A stretch of DNA of 64,000 nt from Dyadobacter soli (GCF_900101885.1 NZ_FNAN01000007.1:310001-374000), one strand, 5' to 3'. Positions 26,066-35,567 are shown, counted from the first letter of the stretch. Made by a program: numbers and translations. Notes: generated by a model not told the origin, from the sequence alone.

Positions 26066-26683
26066 ATGAAAAACAGAAACTTTCTCCGCCAATTCGGCCG
26101 CGCGCTGATGCCCGTTATCCTGCTCGGCTTCTTCAACGCCTGCACCGATCACGACGATCCCCAACCCGTTACGACACCCGCGGACCACATACGGGCAAGC
26201 GAAAACCTGACGATGCCGGAAGCATTTGCATTGCCTCCCGACCCGAAAGGTTACGAACGCGTGGCCACCTATTTTGCCACGGGCGTGCAGAAATACAAAG
26301 CGCAAGTGAAGGCGGGCGCAACGCCGACCCAATATGAATGGGTGTTTGTGGCACCGGAAGCAGATCTTTACGATGTTACCAATGCCAAGATAGGCACCCA
26401 TTTCGCCGGCCCGACGTGGAAAGTGACAGCCACCGGCCACACGATCATGGGACAGGCATTCAGCCCCGCCAAAACGTTTTCGAAAGATCCCGGCGCCATC
26501 GACTGGCTGTTACTGAGCAGCAAAGCCGGGCAGGAACCCACCGGCATATTCCAGGGTGTAGGTTACATTTTCAGGATTGCCACCACCGGCGGAAGAATGC
26601 CGGCCGTGGCCCCTAGCGATTTGTCGGCCACTGCGGATGTGCCTTATACGGCCATTTACCGTTTTGTGAAGCGCATTCCCTGA
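26066..26683 (+). CDS. DUF3455-family lipoprotein
   Basis: 205 residues with a lipoprotein signal ending FFNAC. The DUF3455 pattern is clear: GVQKYKAQ, YEWVFVAPEADLYD, GTHFAGPTWKV, and AIDWLLLSSK followed by IFRIATTGGRMP. Function unknown. It lies divergent to the haloperoxidase gene, shares its CTDHD head sequence, and ends 1 bp before the stop codon of the convergent hybrid sensor. In other bacteria DUF3455 proteins are described as secreted or surface proteins without an established role. Confidence 0.85.
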   Translation: MKNRNFLRQFGRALMPVILLGFFNACTDHDDPQPVTTPADHIRASENLTMPEAFALPPDPKGYERVATYFATGVQKYKAQVKAGATPTQYEWVFVAPEADLYDVTNAKIGTHFAGPTWKVTATGHTIMGQAFSPAKTFSKDPGAIDWLLLSSKAGQEPTGIFQGVGYIFRIATTGGRMPAVAPSDLSATADVPYTAIYRFVKRIP

Positions 26684-26684
26684 T

Positions 26685-29600
26685 TTACACTTCCTTTGGG
26701 GAAACCCTCGCGGAATATTCCGTGGGGGTTGCCCCAAATTCTTTTTTGAAGCTTTTGCTGAAATACGATTGATCATTGAATCCCACCGCATAGCCAATCT
26801 GCGTGATCGTATCAGCCTTCTGACGGATCATTTCCGCCGCTTTTTGCAAGCGCAGGTCGCGGATAAAGTCGTTCGGGGCCAGGCCGGTGAGCGCTTTCAG
26901 CTTCCGCAGCAGTTGCGTACGGCTCAGGCTCATTTCCTCCGCCATTTTTTCTACCGAGAAAAGCACATCTTCCATATTCGCCTCGACGATCTCTTTGGCT
27001 TTCATTAAAAACTTGTCGTCCAGCGACATTTCTTCCGCCGACGTCACCTGTACGCGAATGCGCTCACGGTAGCGCCCGGCGAGCTTCTTGCGCAAGTCGA
27101 TCAGGTTCGCAACCCGGACGGTGAGTTCTTCCACTGAAAAAGGTTTGGTGAGGTAATCGTCCGCGCCGGTTCTCAGCCCGTCGATCCGCGACTCCTGGCC
27201 GCTTTTCGCCGTTAGCAAAATCACCGGGATATGGCTCGTGCGTTCATCGGATTTAATGCTGGCCGTCAGCTCGATACCGTCCATTTTAGGCATCATCAAA
27301 TCACTGATGATCAGGCTCGGCAACACTTTTCGTGCGCACGCGAGCGCTTCCGCACCGTCGGGTGCCTTGTATATGATGTAGTCGTGTTCGAGGAGCGACG
27401 CCATGTATTCCCGCAACTCTGCATTATCCTCCACGATCAATACAGTTTCTGTTGGCGCGGCGCCGCTGCTTTTGCGTTCGCGGGCTTTGCGCACATTTTC
27501 TTTCGGCTCTTCGGGTGACGGCAATACCGGTTGTGTCGCGGGCATTACATATGCACCCGTTTCGACAATCTGCCCCGCACTGAACGCTTCCTTACCGACC
27601 GGCACGCGCACTGAGAACACCGAACCCTTTCCTGCTTCGCTTTGGAGCGAGATATTCCCGTTATGCAGCTTCACGAGTTCCTTCGCGAATGCCAGCCCGA
27701 GGCCCGTGCCGCCATCCTGGTTCTCGACCGTCTGCCGGGCCTGGTAAAATGATTCGAACACCTGTTTCTGCTCCTCGGGGGCAATGCCTCGCCCGGTATC
27801 CGACACGGCAATGCGGAGGACCGGCTTACCCGCCTGCGCTTCCAAACCGGCCGCAAACTGTACCGAACCACCGGCCGGCGTGAATTTGAATGCATTGGAA
27901 AGCAGGTTGATGATCACTTTTTCCAGCTTGTCGGGATCGAACCAGTAAATGCCCTCGGGCACATCGACTATTTTTTCAAAGGCAATCTCCTTATGCTGCG
28001 CCAGCGAGTCGAACGAGAAGGAGAGTACGCTCAGAAACTGGCGCAATTCGCCCTTTTGTACTTGCAGTTCCATTTTCCCCGCTTCCAGCTTCGACAGGTT
28101 GAGCAGCTGATTCACCAGTTCCAAAAGCCGGTTAGCATATCGTTTCATAATCAACAGCTTATCCTGCTCGGCGGGCGGCTTTTTGCTCAGTTCTTCTTCC
28201 AGTGGTGCGAGAATGAGCGTGAGCGGCGTGCGGAATTCGTGTGATATGTTGGCAAAAAAACGCGACTTCATGCGGTCCATTTCTTTCAGTTCTTCGGTTT
28301 GCAGCATGATTTTCTCCGTGCGCTCGCGTACCGTATTTTCCAGAGCCAGGTTTTCCATTTGCAGTTTTCGCTCGCGCCGGCGCACGAGCATTACCGCCAT
28401 TCCGCCCAGCAGCAATGCATATATCGCAAATGCCCACCAGGTACGGTACCAGGGCGGGAGAATGGTAAATGTCAGCCTGTCCTCGCCTCCCGCATGCCCA
28501 TATACGTCCCGTCCGCGTACGCGGAACACGTAATTTCCCTCCGGCAGGTTGGTAAAGTCCACGAACGATTCACCCGACCACGCCGACCATTCGTCATGAA
28601 AGCCTTCCAGGAAGTATTGGAACTGGTTTTTGCTGGAAAGGTCGTAGCTCGGCAATGCAAACTGGAACCGCAGCCGGTGCCCGTAATCCATTTCCGGCGA
28701 CCCGCCCCGGAAACCGACCAGCGAATCCTGATCGAGCGAAATCCGGCGGATAAGCGTTTTGAATGGCCTGCCTGCACCGGTTTTCAGGTTTCGGTCAAAA
28801 AGGGCGATCCATTTGTTCGACCCGAAAAGCATGAACCCGTCCCCGTTATCGTGGACTTTGGAAATAAGCGCGTCCGAGAGCCTTCCCGAAACGGGTAGCT
28901 TCCGCAAACGGTTGTTTCCATATTCAAAAACATGGCTTTGGTAATTGTGGTACAAGGTAAACCACATCGTTCCGTCCCGGCCGGCGACGATTTCGTTGAT
29001 CCATCCGCCTTTATACGGCGCTACTCCGGCAGTGAGCAGCGAATCTATTTCAAACCGCCGCGTTGCAGGGTTGAACCGGTGCATTGCCTCGTCCGTAGAC
29101 GCATAAACGGCACCTCCTACCCTTTCGAGCCAGCGGATCTTGTTCGACGAGAGCCCATTTTCGGGTCCGTGATGCAGCAGTTTGAATGTGTCGCGTAGCG
29201 TGTGAGCCGGTCCCGGCGTTTGCCAGGCCATTTCGTAGATACCGTTTCTGCGGCTATTGAGAAAAATAGTACCATCGGCGGCGCGTGCGAAGCTTTCCGA
29301 ATAAAAACCCAGATCCTCGCGCCGACTTCCCTGCACCCATTTTCCATCCGAAAAAAGCAGCTCGGTAAGCCCGTTGCCTTCCAGACCTACCAAAAGTTGT
29401 GAAGGCATTTGCGCGGGCCGCGATTCCTCCACGCGCACCACATTCTCCTTGGCGATCTGCGCTTTGCCCCCAAGCTGATCCAGCCTGAAAACGCCGTCGT
29501 AGTTCGATACAATCAATTCATTACCATACACCTGGCAATGCATGGTAAGGTTATCTACGCCTTCGATTTTCTTAAAATACGGTTTCGGCAAACCCTCGGA

Positions 29601-30704
29601 TGGAAGGTTATTCAGTTCAAAAAGTCCTTTGCTGTTCGTCGTAAAAAGCTTGTTGTTAAACACCTCGATATCCATCGGATTTTCATCCAGGCCATGATTT
29701 TCGTTTAGTATCCGGAGCGGGGAATTGATTTCCAGCCGACTGATCCCATTATCGGTTGCGAGCCACAAATCCTTTTCAGCATCTTCGAAAACCGAATACA
29801 CCGCATCGCTCGAAAGCCCCTCGCCACGGCGGATATTGTTACGGATTGTGCCGTCGTGGCCCATGAAATAAAGCCCCGAACCGGTGGTAGCGAGGGCGTA
29901 GCTCCCATTGCTCAACCGGATGCCGTGGTATACCGCGTCGCTGATACGCACCCGCTGGCCGTTTTTCAGGAACGGTTGCAGTTTTGAACCGTCGTAAATG
30001 AAAAAGTCTTTGCTGAGGCCCACCGCCAGCAACTTTTCACCCTCATAAGGCAGCAGCCCGGTAAGGCCCATTCCCTTGAATGCCTCCCCTCCTTCGATGA
30101 GTTTCAGGCCGTCTTTCTCTTTTTTCAGCAATCCTTTCTCGCTGGCGCTCACGTACAATGTGCCGTTAATAAGCCAGGCAAACCCAAGCGCACCGATATC
30201 ACTCTTCCAGACCTTAAACCGGCCATTTACCAGTTCGAGAATGTGCAGGTCGCAAACGAAGTAAACCGAGCCGTTGGCGGCGAATGTGAACCAGACATTC
30301 CCGAAGTTCCGGTCGGCGTGGCTGAGTTTATTTTTCAGGGAATGAAAAACCATCCGGTTTTTAGCATTCGCCGCCAGATAACCCACTTCGCCCGATCCGC
30401 CCACGTAAATGCGGCCTTTGGTATCTTTCGCCATCGACCGTACGGGGTTACCCTGGGTGGTAGGTATGAGTTGCCATGCTACGCCGTCGTATTCGAGTAC
30501 GCCGGAATTGTTGGCGGCGTAAATAATGCCGTTTTCCCCCTGTACAAGCGCCCAGTTCTGAAAAGCAGCTTTGTATTCGTTGGTAGAATAATTGGTAATA
30601 AAAGGAAGGCTATGCTGCCAGATCCGGGCCAGCGGAGACTCAGGCTTTTGCGCTGCCGCATGCAGGCCCATCGCCAGAGCAAAAAGCAGAAGCAGTTTTT
30701 TCAT
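26685..30704 (-). CDS. Hybrid two-component sensor/regulator (HTCS)
   Basis: 1339 residues from the ATG at 30704, which gives the signal MKKLLLLFALAMGLHAAAQ. Order of parts: about 670 residues of two-bladed-repeat beta-propeller sensor in the periplasm; a Y_Y_Y domain (QYFLEGFHDEWSAW); one membrane helix at about 750-775; a histidine kinase with ISHEFRTPLTLI (His822), NLLSNAFKFT and VSDTGRGIAPEE; a receiver with SDLMMPKMDG (Asp1135); and a C-terminal AraC-type DNA-binding domain ending in YFSKSFKKEFGATP. These proteins usually sense an oligosaccharide and switch on a nearby polysaccharide locus. None is adjacent here. The nearest candidates are the haloperoxidase/DUF3455 genes. Confidence 0.93.
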   Translation of the reverse strand: MKKLLLLFALAMGLHAAAQKPESPLARIWQHSLPFITNYSTNEYKAAFQNWALVQGENGIIYAANNSGVLEYDGVAWQLIPTTQGNPVRSMAKDTKGRIYVGGSGEVGYLAANAKNRMVFHSLKNKLSHADRNFGNVWFTFAANGSVYFVCDLHILELVNGRFKVWKSDIGALGFAWLINGTLYVSASEKGLLKKEKDGLKLIEGGEAFKGMGLTGLLPYEGEKLLAVGLSKDFFIYDGSKLQPFLKNGQRVRISDAVYHGIRLSNGSYALATTGSGLYFMGHDGTIRNNIRRGEGLSSDAVYSVFEDAEKDLWLATDNGISRLEINSPLRILNENHGLDENPMDIEVFNNKLFTTNSKGLFELNNLPSEGLPKPYFKKIEGVDNLTMHCQVYGNELIVSNYDGVFRLDQLGGKAQIAKENVVRVEESRPAQMPSQLLVGLEGNGLTELLFSDGKWVQGSRREDLGFYSESFARAADGTIFLNSRRNGIYEMAWQTPGPAHTLRDTFKLLHHGPENGLSSNKIRWLERVGGAVYASTDEAMHRFNPATRRFEIDSLLTAGVAPYKGGWINEIVAGRDGTMWFTLYHNYQSHVFEYGNNRLRKLPVSGRLSDALISKVHDNGDGFMLFGSNKWIALFDRNLKTGAGRPFKTLIRRISLDQDSLVGFRGGSPEMDYGHRLRFQFALPSYDLSSKNQFQYFLEGFHDEWSAWSGESFVDFTNLPEGNYVFRVRGRDVYGHAGGEDRLTFTILPPWYRTWWAFAIYALLLGGMAVMLVRRRERKLQMENLALENTVRERTEKIMLQTEELKEMDRMKSRFFANISHEFRTPLTLILAPLEEELSKKPPAEQDKLLIMKRYANRLLELVNQLLNLSKLEAGKMELQVQKGELRQFLSVLSFSFDSLAQHKEIAFEKIVDVPEGIYWFDPDKLEKVIINLLSNAFKFTPAGGSVQFAAGLEAQAGKPVLRIAVSDTGRGIAPEEQKQVFESFYQARQTVENQDGGTGLGLAFAKELVKLHNGNISLQSEAGKGSVFSVRVPVGKEAFSAGQIVETGAYVMPATQPVLPSPEEPKENVRKARERKSSGAAPTETVLIVEDNAELREYMASLLEHDYIIYKAPDGAEALACARKVLPSLIISDLMMPKMDGIELTASIKSDERTSHIPVILLTAKSGQESRIDGLRTGADDYLTKPFSVEELTVRVANLIDLRKKLAGRYRERIRVQVTSAEEMSLDDKFLMKAKEIVEANMEDVLFSVEKMAEEMSLSRTQLLRKLKALTGLAPNDFIRDLRLQKAAEMIRQKADTITQIGYAVGFNDQSYFSKSFKKEFGATPTEYSARVSPKEV

Positions 30705-31007
30705 GTGACTGATTACCCGGCTATTCCCCCCAACCTGCGGGTTCAGGTTCGGTGCGGTGCCCAGCGTACTGATTTTTAAATGATTAAAAAGGTTGAAACT
30801 ACTGCATTTTGCAAACGGCTGCAACGGATTAGCTAACGGTCAACGGCGGAACTTAGTTAACGGGTGCATAAGCGAACGAATGCTGTTCATTATCGGACAT
30901 TATAATTGATCAATTCAAAATAAGCATATTGAATATCAACGCATTAATCACTTCAAAAAAAAGCTGGCAGACTATTTGATCAGCAAATATTGGAATAATA
31001 AAAAATT
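30705..31007. other. Divergent promoter region between HTCS and PadR genes
   Basis: About 300 bp of AT-rich DNA with no supported gene. It holds a direct repeat TTAGCTAACGG (30829-30839) and TTAGTTAACGG (30854-30864), 25 bp apart, which could bind a regulator of either flanking gene. The stretch 30890-31005 is very AT-rich and is likely the PadR-operon promoter. Confidence 0.4.
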
Positions 31008-31346
31008 ATGAACCGGACTTACTTAGGAGAGTTTGAAGAAATAGTACTGCTCAGCGTCGCGGTCATGCACGGGCAGGCATATGGCGTAATGCTCATGCAC
31101 GAGATCATCGAGCAAACGGGCCGTGCCGTCAAACTGAACCAGGTGCATTCGGCTTTGCAGCGGTTGGAGGAGAAAGGAATGGTCAAATCCGAGGTCGGCG
31201 GTGCTACTGCCGAACGCGGTGGTCGCCGGAAACGCCTTTACACCATTACCGCCTATGGCGAGCGTACATTGCAGCAGATACAGGAGATAAGGGAAAGTTT
31301 TTGGTCGAAACTCGCCAACGCTTTCAAGCCGGCGATTGGTTTATGA
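31008..31346 (+). CDS. PadR-family transcription regulator
   Basis: 112 residues: YLGEFEEIVLLSVAVMHGQAYGVML, then the winged helix with LHSALQRLEEKGMVKSEVGG (residues near 40-60, quoted in part) and the wing GGRRKRLYTITAYGERTL. This is the standard PadR layout. Its stop codon overlaps the permease start (ATGA), so the two are translationally coupled. In Bacteroidota and Acidobacteria this regulator is constantly paired with FtsX-type permeases and probably represses the operon. Confidence 0.92.
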   Translation: MNRTYLGEFEEIVLLSVAVMHGQAYGVMLMHEIIEQTGRAVKLNQVHSALQRLEEKGMVKSEVGGATAERGGRRKRLYTITAYGERTLQQIQEIRESFWSKLANAFKPAIGL

Positions 31347-33955
31347 GCACTCCGAACCAGTACCCGGCAAATCCGCCCCGCCTGGCCGACCGGCTGCTCC
31401 AATGGCTCCTGGCGCCGCATTTGCTGGAAACCATCCTGGGTGACCTGCATGAGGACTACGCGTATAATGTGAAGCGTACAGGCGAACGGAGAGCCAAATG
31501 GCTGTACTGGCAGCAGGCGCTGAGTTTTGTGAAACCACGGTATATCAAACGAAGTAAGTCAATCTATCCATCCACTCCATTCATCGTCCCTGGTATGATA
31601 CGCAACTATTTCAAAATCGCTTTCAGGAACCTGCTCCGCCATAAGCTGTACAGTTTTATTAATGTCGGCGGCCTCGGGCTCAGTTTGTTCTGCACTTTGC
31701 TGATCGGCTTTTGGGTCCGCGACGAGCTCAGTTATGACAAATTCCACCGCGATCCGGAAAGGATTTACCGCGTGGTGAAGGACTTTGTGACCACCGACGG
31801 CAGCCGTACGCCGGATGCGACGACGCCTTCTGCACTCGCGGCCGCATTACGGAAGGATCTCCCGGAAATCGAAGCCGTCACGAGGATTTTCCCCAACTGG
31901 AACCAGCAATTCCTGATCCGCCAGCCGGACGCGCAGTTTTACGAAGAAGGCGTATACCGTGTAGACAGCAGCTTTTTCGACGTATTTACATTTCCCTTCG
32001 TGATCGGGAACAAACAATCCGCATTCCAGTCGGCCAAGTCGGTGGTGCTGACGGAGACGATGGCGCGGAAGTATTTCGGCGCCGAAAACCCAGTCGGGAA
32101 ACGGCTGAACCTGCGCATCGACGGCGGGGACTACACGATAACCGGTGTGCTGAAAGACGTTCCGGGCAACTCCCATTTCCATTTCGATTTCCTCATTCCG
32201 CTGCGCCGGATAGATATGAACCCCGATACCGACTGGGGCTCGCATACTTTTTACACTTACGCGAAGCTGAAACCCAACGCCAATGCGGCAGGGCTTTCGG
32301 ATAAACTCAGCCAACTGGTGCGGAAATACCAGCCGAAAGACTTGAATATCTTCTACGTCCAGGCATTGACCGACATTCACCTCCATTCCAAACTCAAATG
32401 GGAGCTCGGCCAGAACAGCGACGTTTCTTACGTACGGATCCTTTCATTTATCGGTTTGTTTATCCTGGTTATCGCGGGGATCAATTACGTGAACCTCGCC
32501 ACCGCGCGTTCCTCGCAGCGCGCACGGGAGGTGGGCGTACGCAAGGTGGCGGGGGCATTCAGGCGGTCTTTGATTGTACAATTTTTGGGCGAATCAATGG
32601 TAGTATCGGTTCTGGCGGGCATGCTGGCGATCGGACTGGCTGCCATTTTGCTACCCTATTTTAATAATCTGGTCGGAAAAGACTTCGTAGTCTGGGATGT
32701 TCCCGGAATGCAAAATTGCCTGGCGGCCCTGGCGGTCGCGACGATCATCGGGATGTTGGCGGGCGTGTATCCGGCCCTGTTTTTATCGTCTTTTGAGCCT
32801 GCGCTGGTATTAAAAAGCCTCAAAATACCGGGTGCCCGTTTCTCATGGTTGCGTCAGGGGCTGGTAACGTTCCAGTTCTGGGCGTCGGTACTTTTGATGG
32901 TAGGCGCCATTGTGGTAACGAGGCAAATCCATTTCCTGAAAACAACACCCCTGGGATTCGACAAAGAGCAGATCATCGCATTACCCAACATCGCCGGCCT
33001 GAAAAACCTGGATGCGCTCCGGGGCGAACTGCTGGGCTTGAAGCAGGTGGTGAAGGTAGGTGCGTCGTCGGGTGTGTTCGGGGAATCCAATGCAACGAAC
33101 GGGATGGTCAAAAAAGGTTCCGATCGGGCGGTGATCGTCAACTATATGTTCGTCGACAACGATTTTCTGGAAACGCTGGATGTACGCGTCAAGCAAGGGC
33201 GCTTGTTTTCAGCCAGTTTCCCCTCCGATTCGAATGCTTCGATGATGATTAATGAAACCGCGGCCCGGCAGCTCGACCTGCACCAGCCATTAGGCGCCGT
33301 CATCGACACCGACCAGATGGGCGATTACCGCACGGTGGTGGGTGTGGTCAAAGATTTTCACTTCACGTCCCTTCACAATTCCATCAAACCTTTTGCATTC
33401 GTAGTCGGCCAGCGCAACCTGAGCAACCTTTTTATCAAGGTAAAAGGGAACGATATGAAGGAAGCACTCGCGCAGATCGAACAAAAATGGCAGGCACTTG
33501 TCCCGCAACGCCCGTTTACCTATTTCTTCCTGGATGAAAATTTTGCCGCCCTGCACCGTTCCGACGAGCTCTTTCAGCAGGTCGTTTCCGGGCTGACGAT
33601 CATGGCGCTTTGCATTGCCGGGCTGGGATTGTTTGCATTGGCCAGTTTCACCACCGAGCGGCGGACCAAGGAAATCGGGGTACGAAAGGTGCTGGGTGCT
33701 TCCGCCAGCGGTATAGTATTGTTGCTATTGGGCGAATTCCTGAAACTGATATTGGTCGCCGTTATCATCGCTTGCCCGTTCGCCTGGTACCTGATGAACG
33801 ACTGGCTTCAAAACTTTGCCTATAAAATCGACATGGAACTATGGATGTTCGCGCTTGCCGCATTGGTTACTGCGCTGATCGCCATATTGACGGTGAGTTT
33901 CCAAAGTATCAAAGCCGCCTGGACGAACCCCGTGAAGAGCCTGCGGTCTGAATAA
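31343..33955 (+). CDS. MacB/FtsX-type ABC transporter permease with N-terminal permease-prefix domain
   Basis: 870 residues from the ATG at 31343, in ATGA overlap with the PadR gene. The first 85 residues are a permease-prefix domain (RLLQWLLAPHLLETILGDLHE... WLYWQQAL), known for PadR-linked permeases. Then comes MIRNYFKIAFRNLLRHKLYSF with the first helix, a large periplasmic MacB-PCD domain, three helices with ARSSQRAREVGVRKVAGA, a second periplasmic domain and a second FtsX unit (SFTTERRTKEIGVRKVLGA). No ATPase gene is adjacent, so it either uses one encoded elsewhere or functions alone. Confidence 0.92.
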   Translation: MSTPNQYPANPPRLADRLLQWLLAPHLLETILGDLHEDYAYNVKRTGERRAKWLYWQQALSFVKPRYIKRSKSIYPSTPFIVPGMIRNYFKIAFRNLLRHKLYSFINVGGLGLSLFCTLLIGFWVRDELSYDKFHRDPERIYRVVKDFVTTDGSRTPDATTPSALAAALRKDLPEIEAVTRIFPNWNQQFLIRQPDAQFYEEGVYRVDSSFFDVFTFPFVIGNKQSAFQSAKSVVLTETMARKYFGAENPVGKRLNLRIDGGDYTITGVLKDVPGNSHFHFDFLIPLRRIDMNPDTDWGSHTFYTYAKLKPNANAAGLSDKLSQLVRKYQPKDLNIFYVQALTDIHLHSKLKWELGQNSDVSYVRILSFIGLFILVIAGINYVNLATARSSQRAREVGVRKVAGAFRRSLIVQFLGESMVVSVLAGMLAIGLAAILLPYFNNLVGKDFVVWDVPGMQNCLAALAVATIIGMLAGVYPALFLSSFEPALVLKSLKIPGARFSWLRQGLVTFQFWASVLLMVGAIVVTRQIHFLKTTPLGFDKEQIIALPNIAGLKNLDALRGELLGLKQVVKVGASSGVFGESNATNGMVKKGSDRAVIVNYMFVDNDFLETLDVRVKQGRLFSASFPSDSNASMMINETAARQLDLHQPLGAVIDTDQMGDYRTVVGVVKDFHFTSLHNSIKPFAFVVGQRNLSNLFIKVKGNDMKEALAQIEQKWQALVPQRPFTYFFLDENFAALHRSDELFQQVVSGLTIMALCIAGLGLFALASFTTERRTKEIGVRKVLGASASGIVLLLLGEFLKLILVAVIIACPFAWYLMNDWLQNFAYKIDMELWMFALAALVTALIAILTVSFQSIKAAWTNPVKSLRSE

Positions 33956-33994
33956 TAGGCCAACCTTGTGTCGTCAATGCGAAAAACGGCGTAA

Positions 33995-34558
33995 CTACGA
34001 AACAGCATTGCTGCTAACCGCGGCTTTCTCAAATCTTTCGATCATCCGCCTGAACCTCGGGCGGATGTATCGTTGCAATAATACCGGGTAGATATTCAGA
34101 AAGAGATTGGTAAATATCAGCCAAAGCGCGTCCCTGATCGAGTATGCGATTAAAACGTAGGTGGTCAATACCAAAACGATGGCTCCTACCACGAGATGCC
34201 CCATTTCCGTAACGCGCGTCGCACGCTCGTACGCCCGAATATCATGAAGACTTTTCCGGACGGGCGTCTGCTTTTGCCGCAGTTTCTCCCACCCACTTTT
34301 GACCAGGACAGCCTGGTACCACTCCACCCCAAGCATCCGGTAGAATTTCCCATCCTTTTCGAAAGGCAAAGTATCGAAGTAGGACGAGTTCAGCGACGGT
34401 TTGAACTGCGCATCGACGATCGCGAACCAGAACATCAGCGCAAAGTTGAACGCAATGCTAAATGATGCGGACGTAATATCGAGGTAAAGAATCATCAGGC
34501 CCATAGTCACCGGTGCAAGGCAGACTATCAGCAATATTTTGATCCATTTCAGCAGCAT
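33995..34558 (-). CDS. Integral membrane protein similar to CrtO-type acyltransferases
   Basis: 187 residues with about four membrane helices: two at residues 5-50 and two at 120-160. The sequence FEKDGKFYRMLGVEWYQAVL and the C-terminal NIYPVLLQRYIRPR resemble the small membrane family of glycosyl-diaponeurosporenoate acyltransferases (CrtO). That resemblance is from memory of conserved words, not a search. No carotenoid genes lie nearby. Convergent to the permease gene upstream; transcribed alone. Confidence 0.55.
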   Translation of the reverse strand: MLLKWIKILLIVCLAPVTMGLMILYLDITSASFSIAFNFALMFWFAIVDAQFKPSLNSSYFDTLPFEKDGKFYRMLGVEWYQAVLVKSGWEKLRQKQTPVRKSLHDIRAYERATRVTEMGHLVVGAIVLVLTTYVLIAYSIRDALWLIFTNLFLNIYPVLLQRYIRPRFRRMIERFEKAAVSSNAVS

Positions 34559-34697
34559 AAGGGACGATCTGTTTCAGGTATTTCGGGCTGAGGCGCAGCG
34601 CAGGCCAAAGCTAGCAATAATCGCAGTATTAACCGGGGGACACAACAGCTTTTCGATCCGGATGCACAGGAATGGTTACAAAAGCAATTTTCATATT

Positions 34698-34748
34698 TTG
34701 TTTATCAACTCATATTTATTGTTTATCAATAAAAACAAATTAACTTTA
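34698..34748 (+). promoter_or_regulatory. Promoter and operator of the DUF2975/HTH operon
   Basis: TTG at 34719-34721, 19 bp, then TAACTTTA at 34741-34748 is a close match to the Bacteroidota promoter. The -33 element lies inside the second of two direct repeats TTGTTTATCAA (34698-34708 and 34719-34729), 21 bp apart, and the second repeat forms an imperfect dyad with the ATAAAAACAA that follows. This is a natural binding site for the HTH protein of the operon. Confidence 0.5.
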
Positions 34749-34773
34749 CTCGTCACTTAACCGCTCACGAGAT

Positions 34774-35325
34774 ATGCTCATTGAAATCTCTACCAAACAA
34801 ATCCTTCGGATAGTGCTTTTGTTTTCATGGATCATCTTCGTCGGGCTTTCCATCCAGGCCGGTGCATTCCTAACCAATGCGGTGTTTGTCATTGTCAAGC
34901 CCGCCGTGGTGGACCTGCTCTGGCAGGAAGTTGACCTCTCGGACCTGCGCAGGCACGACCCGCAGTATTTCTTCGTGATCGTCCTCATTTCAGGCATCGT
35001 GTCGCTTTGCAAGGCAGGCATGTTTTACCTGATCATCCATTTCCTGCTCACTAAAAGCGTAAATATGGCCCAGCCGTTCAGCCGGGTAACGAGGGGTTTT
35101 GTATTGGGGCTGTGTTATCTGACATTCCTGATCGGCCTGTTTTCCTCGATGGGCGCCCGGTACGCGGCGCGGTACGTGGCCCAGGGCATCAAAATGCCCG
35201 ACATCGAACAACTGAACCTCGGCGGGGCCGATGTCTGGATTTTTATGGCGATCATACTCTTTGTGATAGCCCAGATTTTCCGCAGGGGCATCGAAATCCA
35301 GGCCGAAAACGACCTAACCATTTAA
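34774..35325 (+). CDS. DUF2975 membrane protein
   Basis: 183 residues with four predicted membrane helices and the conserved loop spacing of DUF2975. The opening helix is IVLLFSWIIFVGLSIQAGAF, and the last, VWIFMAIILFVIAQIFRRG, precedes the typical RRGIEIQAENDLTI tail. Function unknown. The tail of this family is almost always followed directly by a small YozG-like HTH gene, as here after 3 bp. Confidence 0.88.
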   Translation: MLIEISTKQILRIVLLFSWIIFVGLSIQAGAFLTNAVFVIVKPAVVDLLWQEVDLSDLRRHDPQYFFVIVLISGIVSLCKAGMFYLIIHFLLTKSVNMAQPFSRVTRGFVLGLCYLTFLIGLFSSMGARYAARYVAQGIKMPDIEQLNLGGADVWIFMAIILFVIAQIFRRGIEIQAENDLTI

Positions 35326-35328
35326 TCC

Positions 35329-35541
35329 ATGGCAATTATCGTAAATCTGGATGTGATGATGGCCAAACGAAAAATATCGCTGAACGAACTCTCCGAGCGC
35401 GTCGACATTACCCTTTCCAACCTTTCGATCCTGAAAACCGGCAAAGCCAAAGCCATCCGCTTCACGACCCTCGAAGCCATCTGCAAAGCACTCGATTGTC
35501 AGCCGGGGGATATATTGGAGTATCGGGGGGATTTGGAGTGA
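35329..35541 (+). CDS. Small YozG-like XRE-family regulator
   Basis: 70 residues, almost only a helix-turn-helix: VMMAKRKISLNELSERVDIT, then NLSILKTGKAKAIRF and the C-terminal CQPGDILEY typical of the Cro/CI group linked to DUF2975. It starts 3 bp after the DUF2975 stop and is surely in its operon. It probably represses the promoter at 34698-34748. Convergent with the small gene at 35568. Confidence 0.9.
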   Translation: MAIIVNLDVMMAKRKISLNELSERVDITLSNLSILKTGKAKAIRFTTLEAICKALDCQPGDILEYRGDLE

Positions 35542-35567
35542 GATAGTAGGCGGTAATGGAATCCGGC

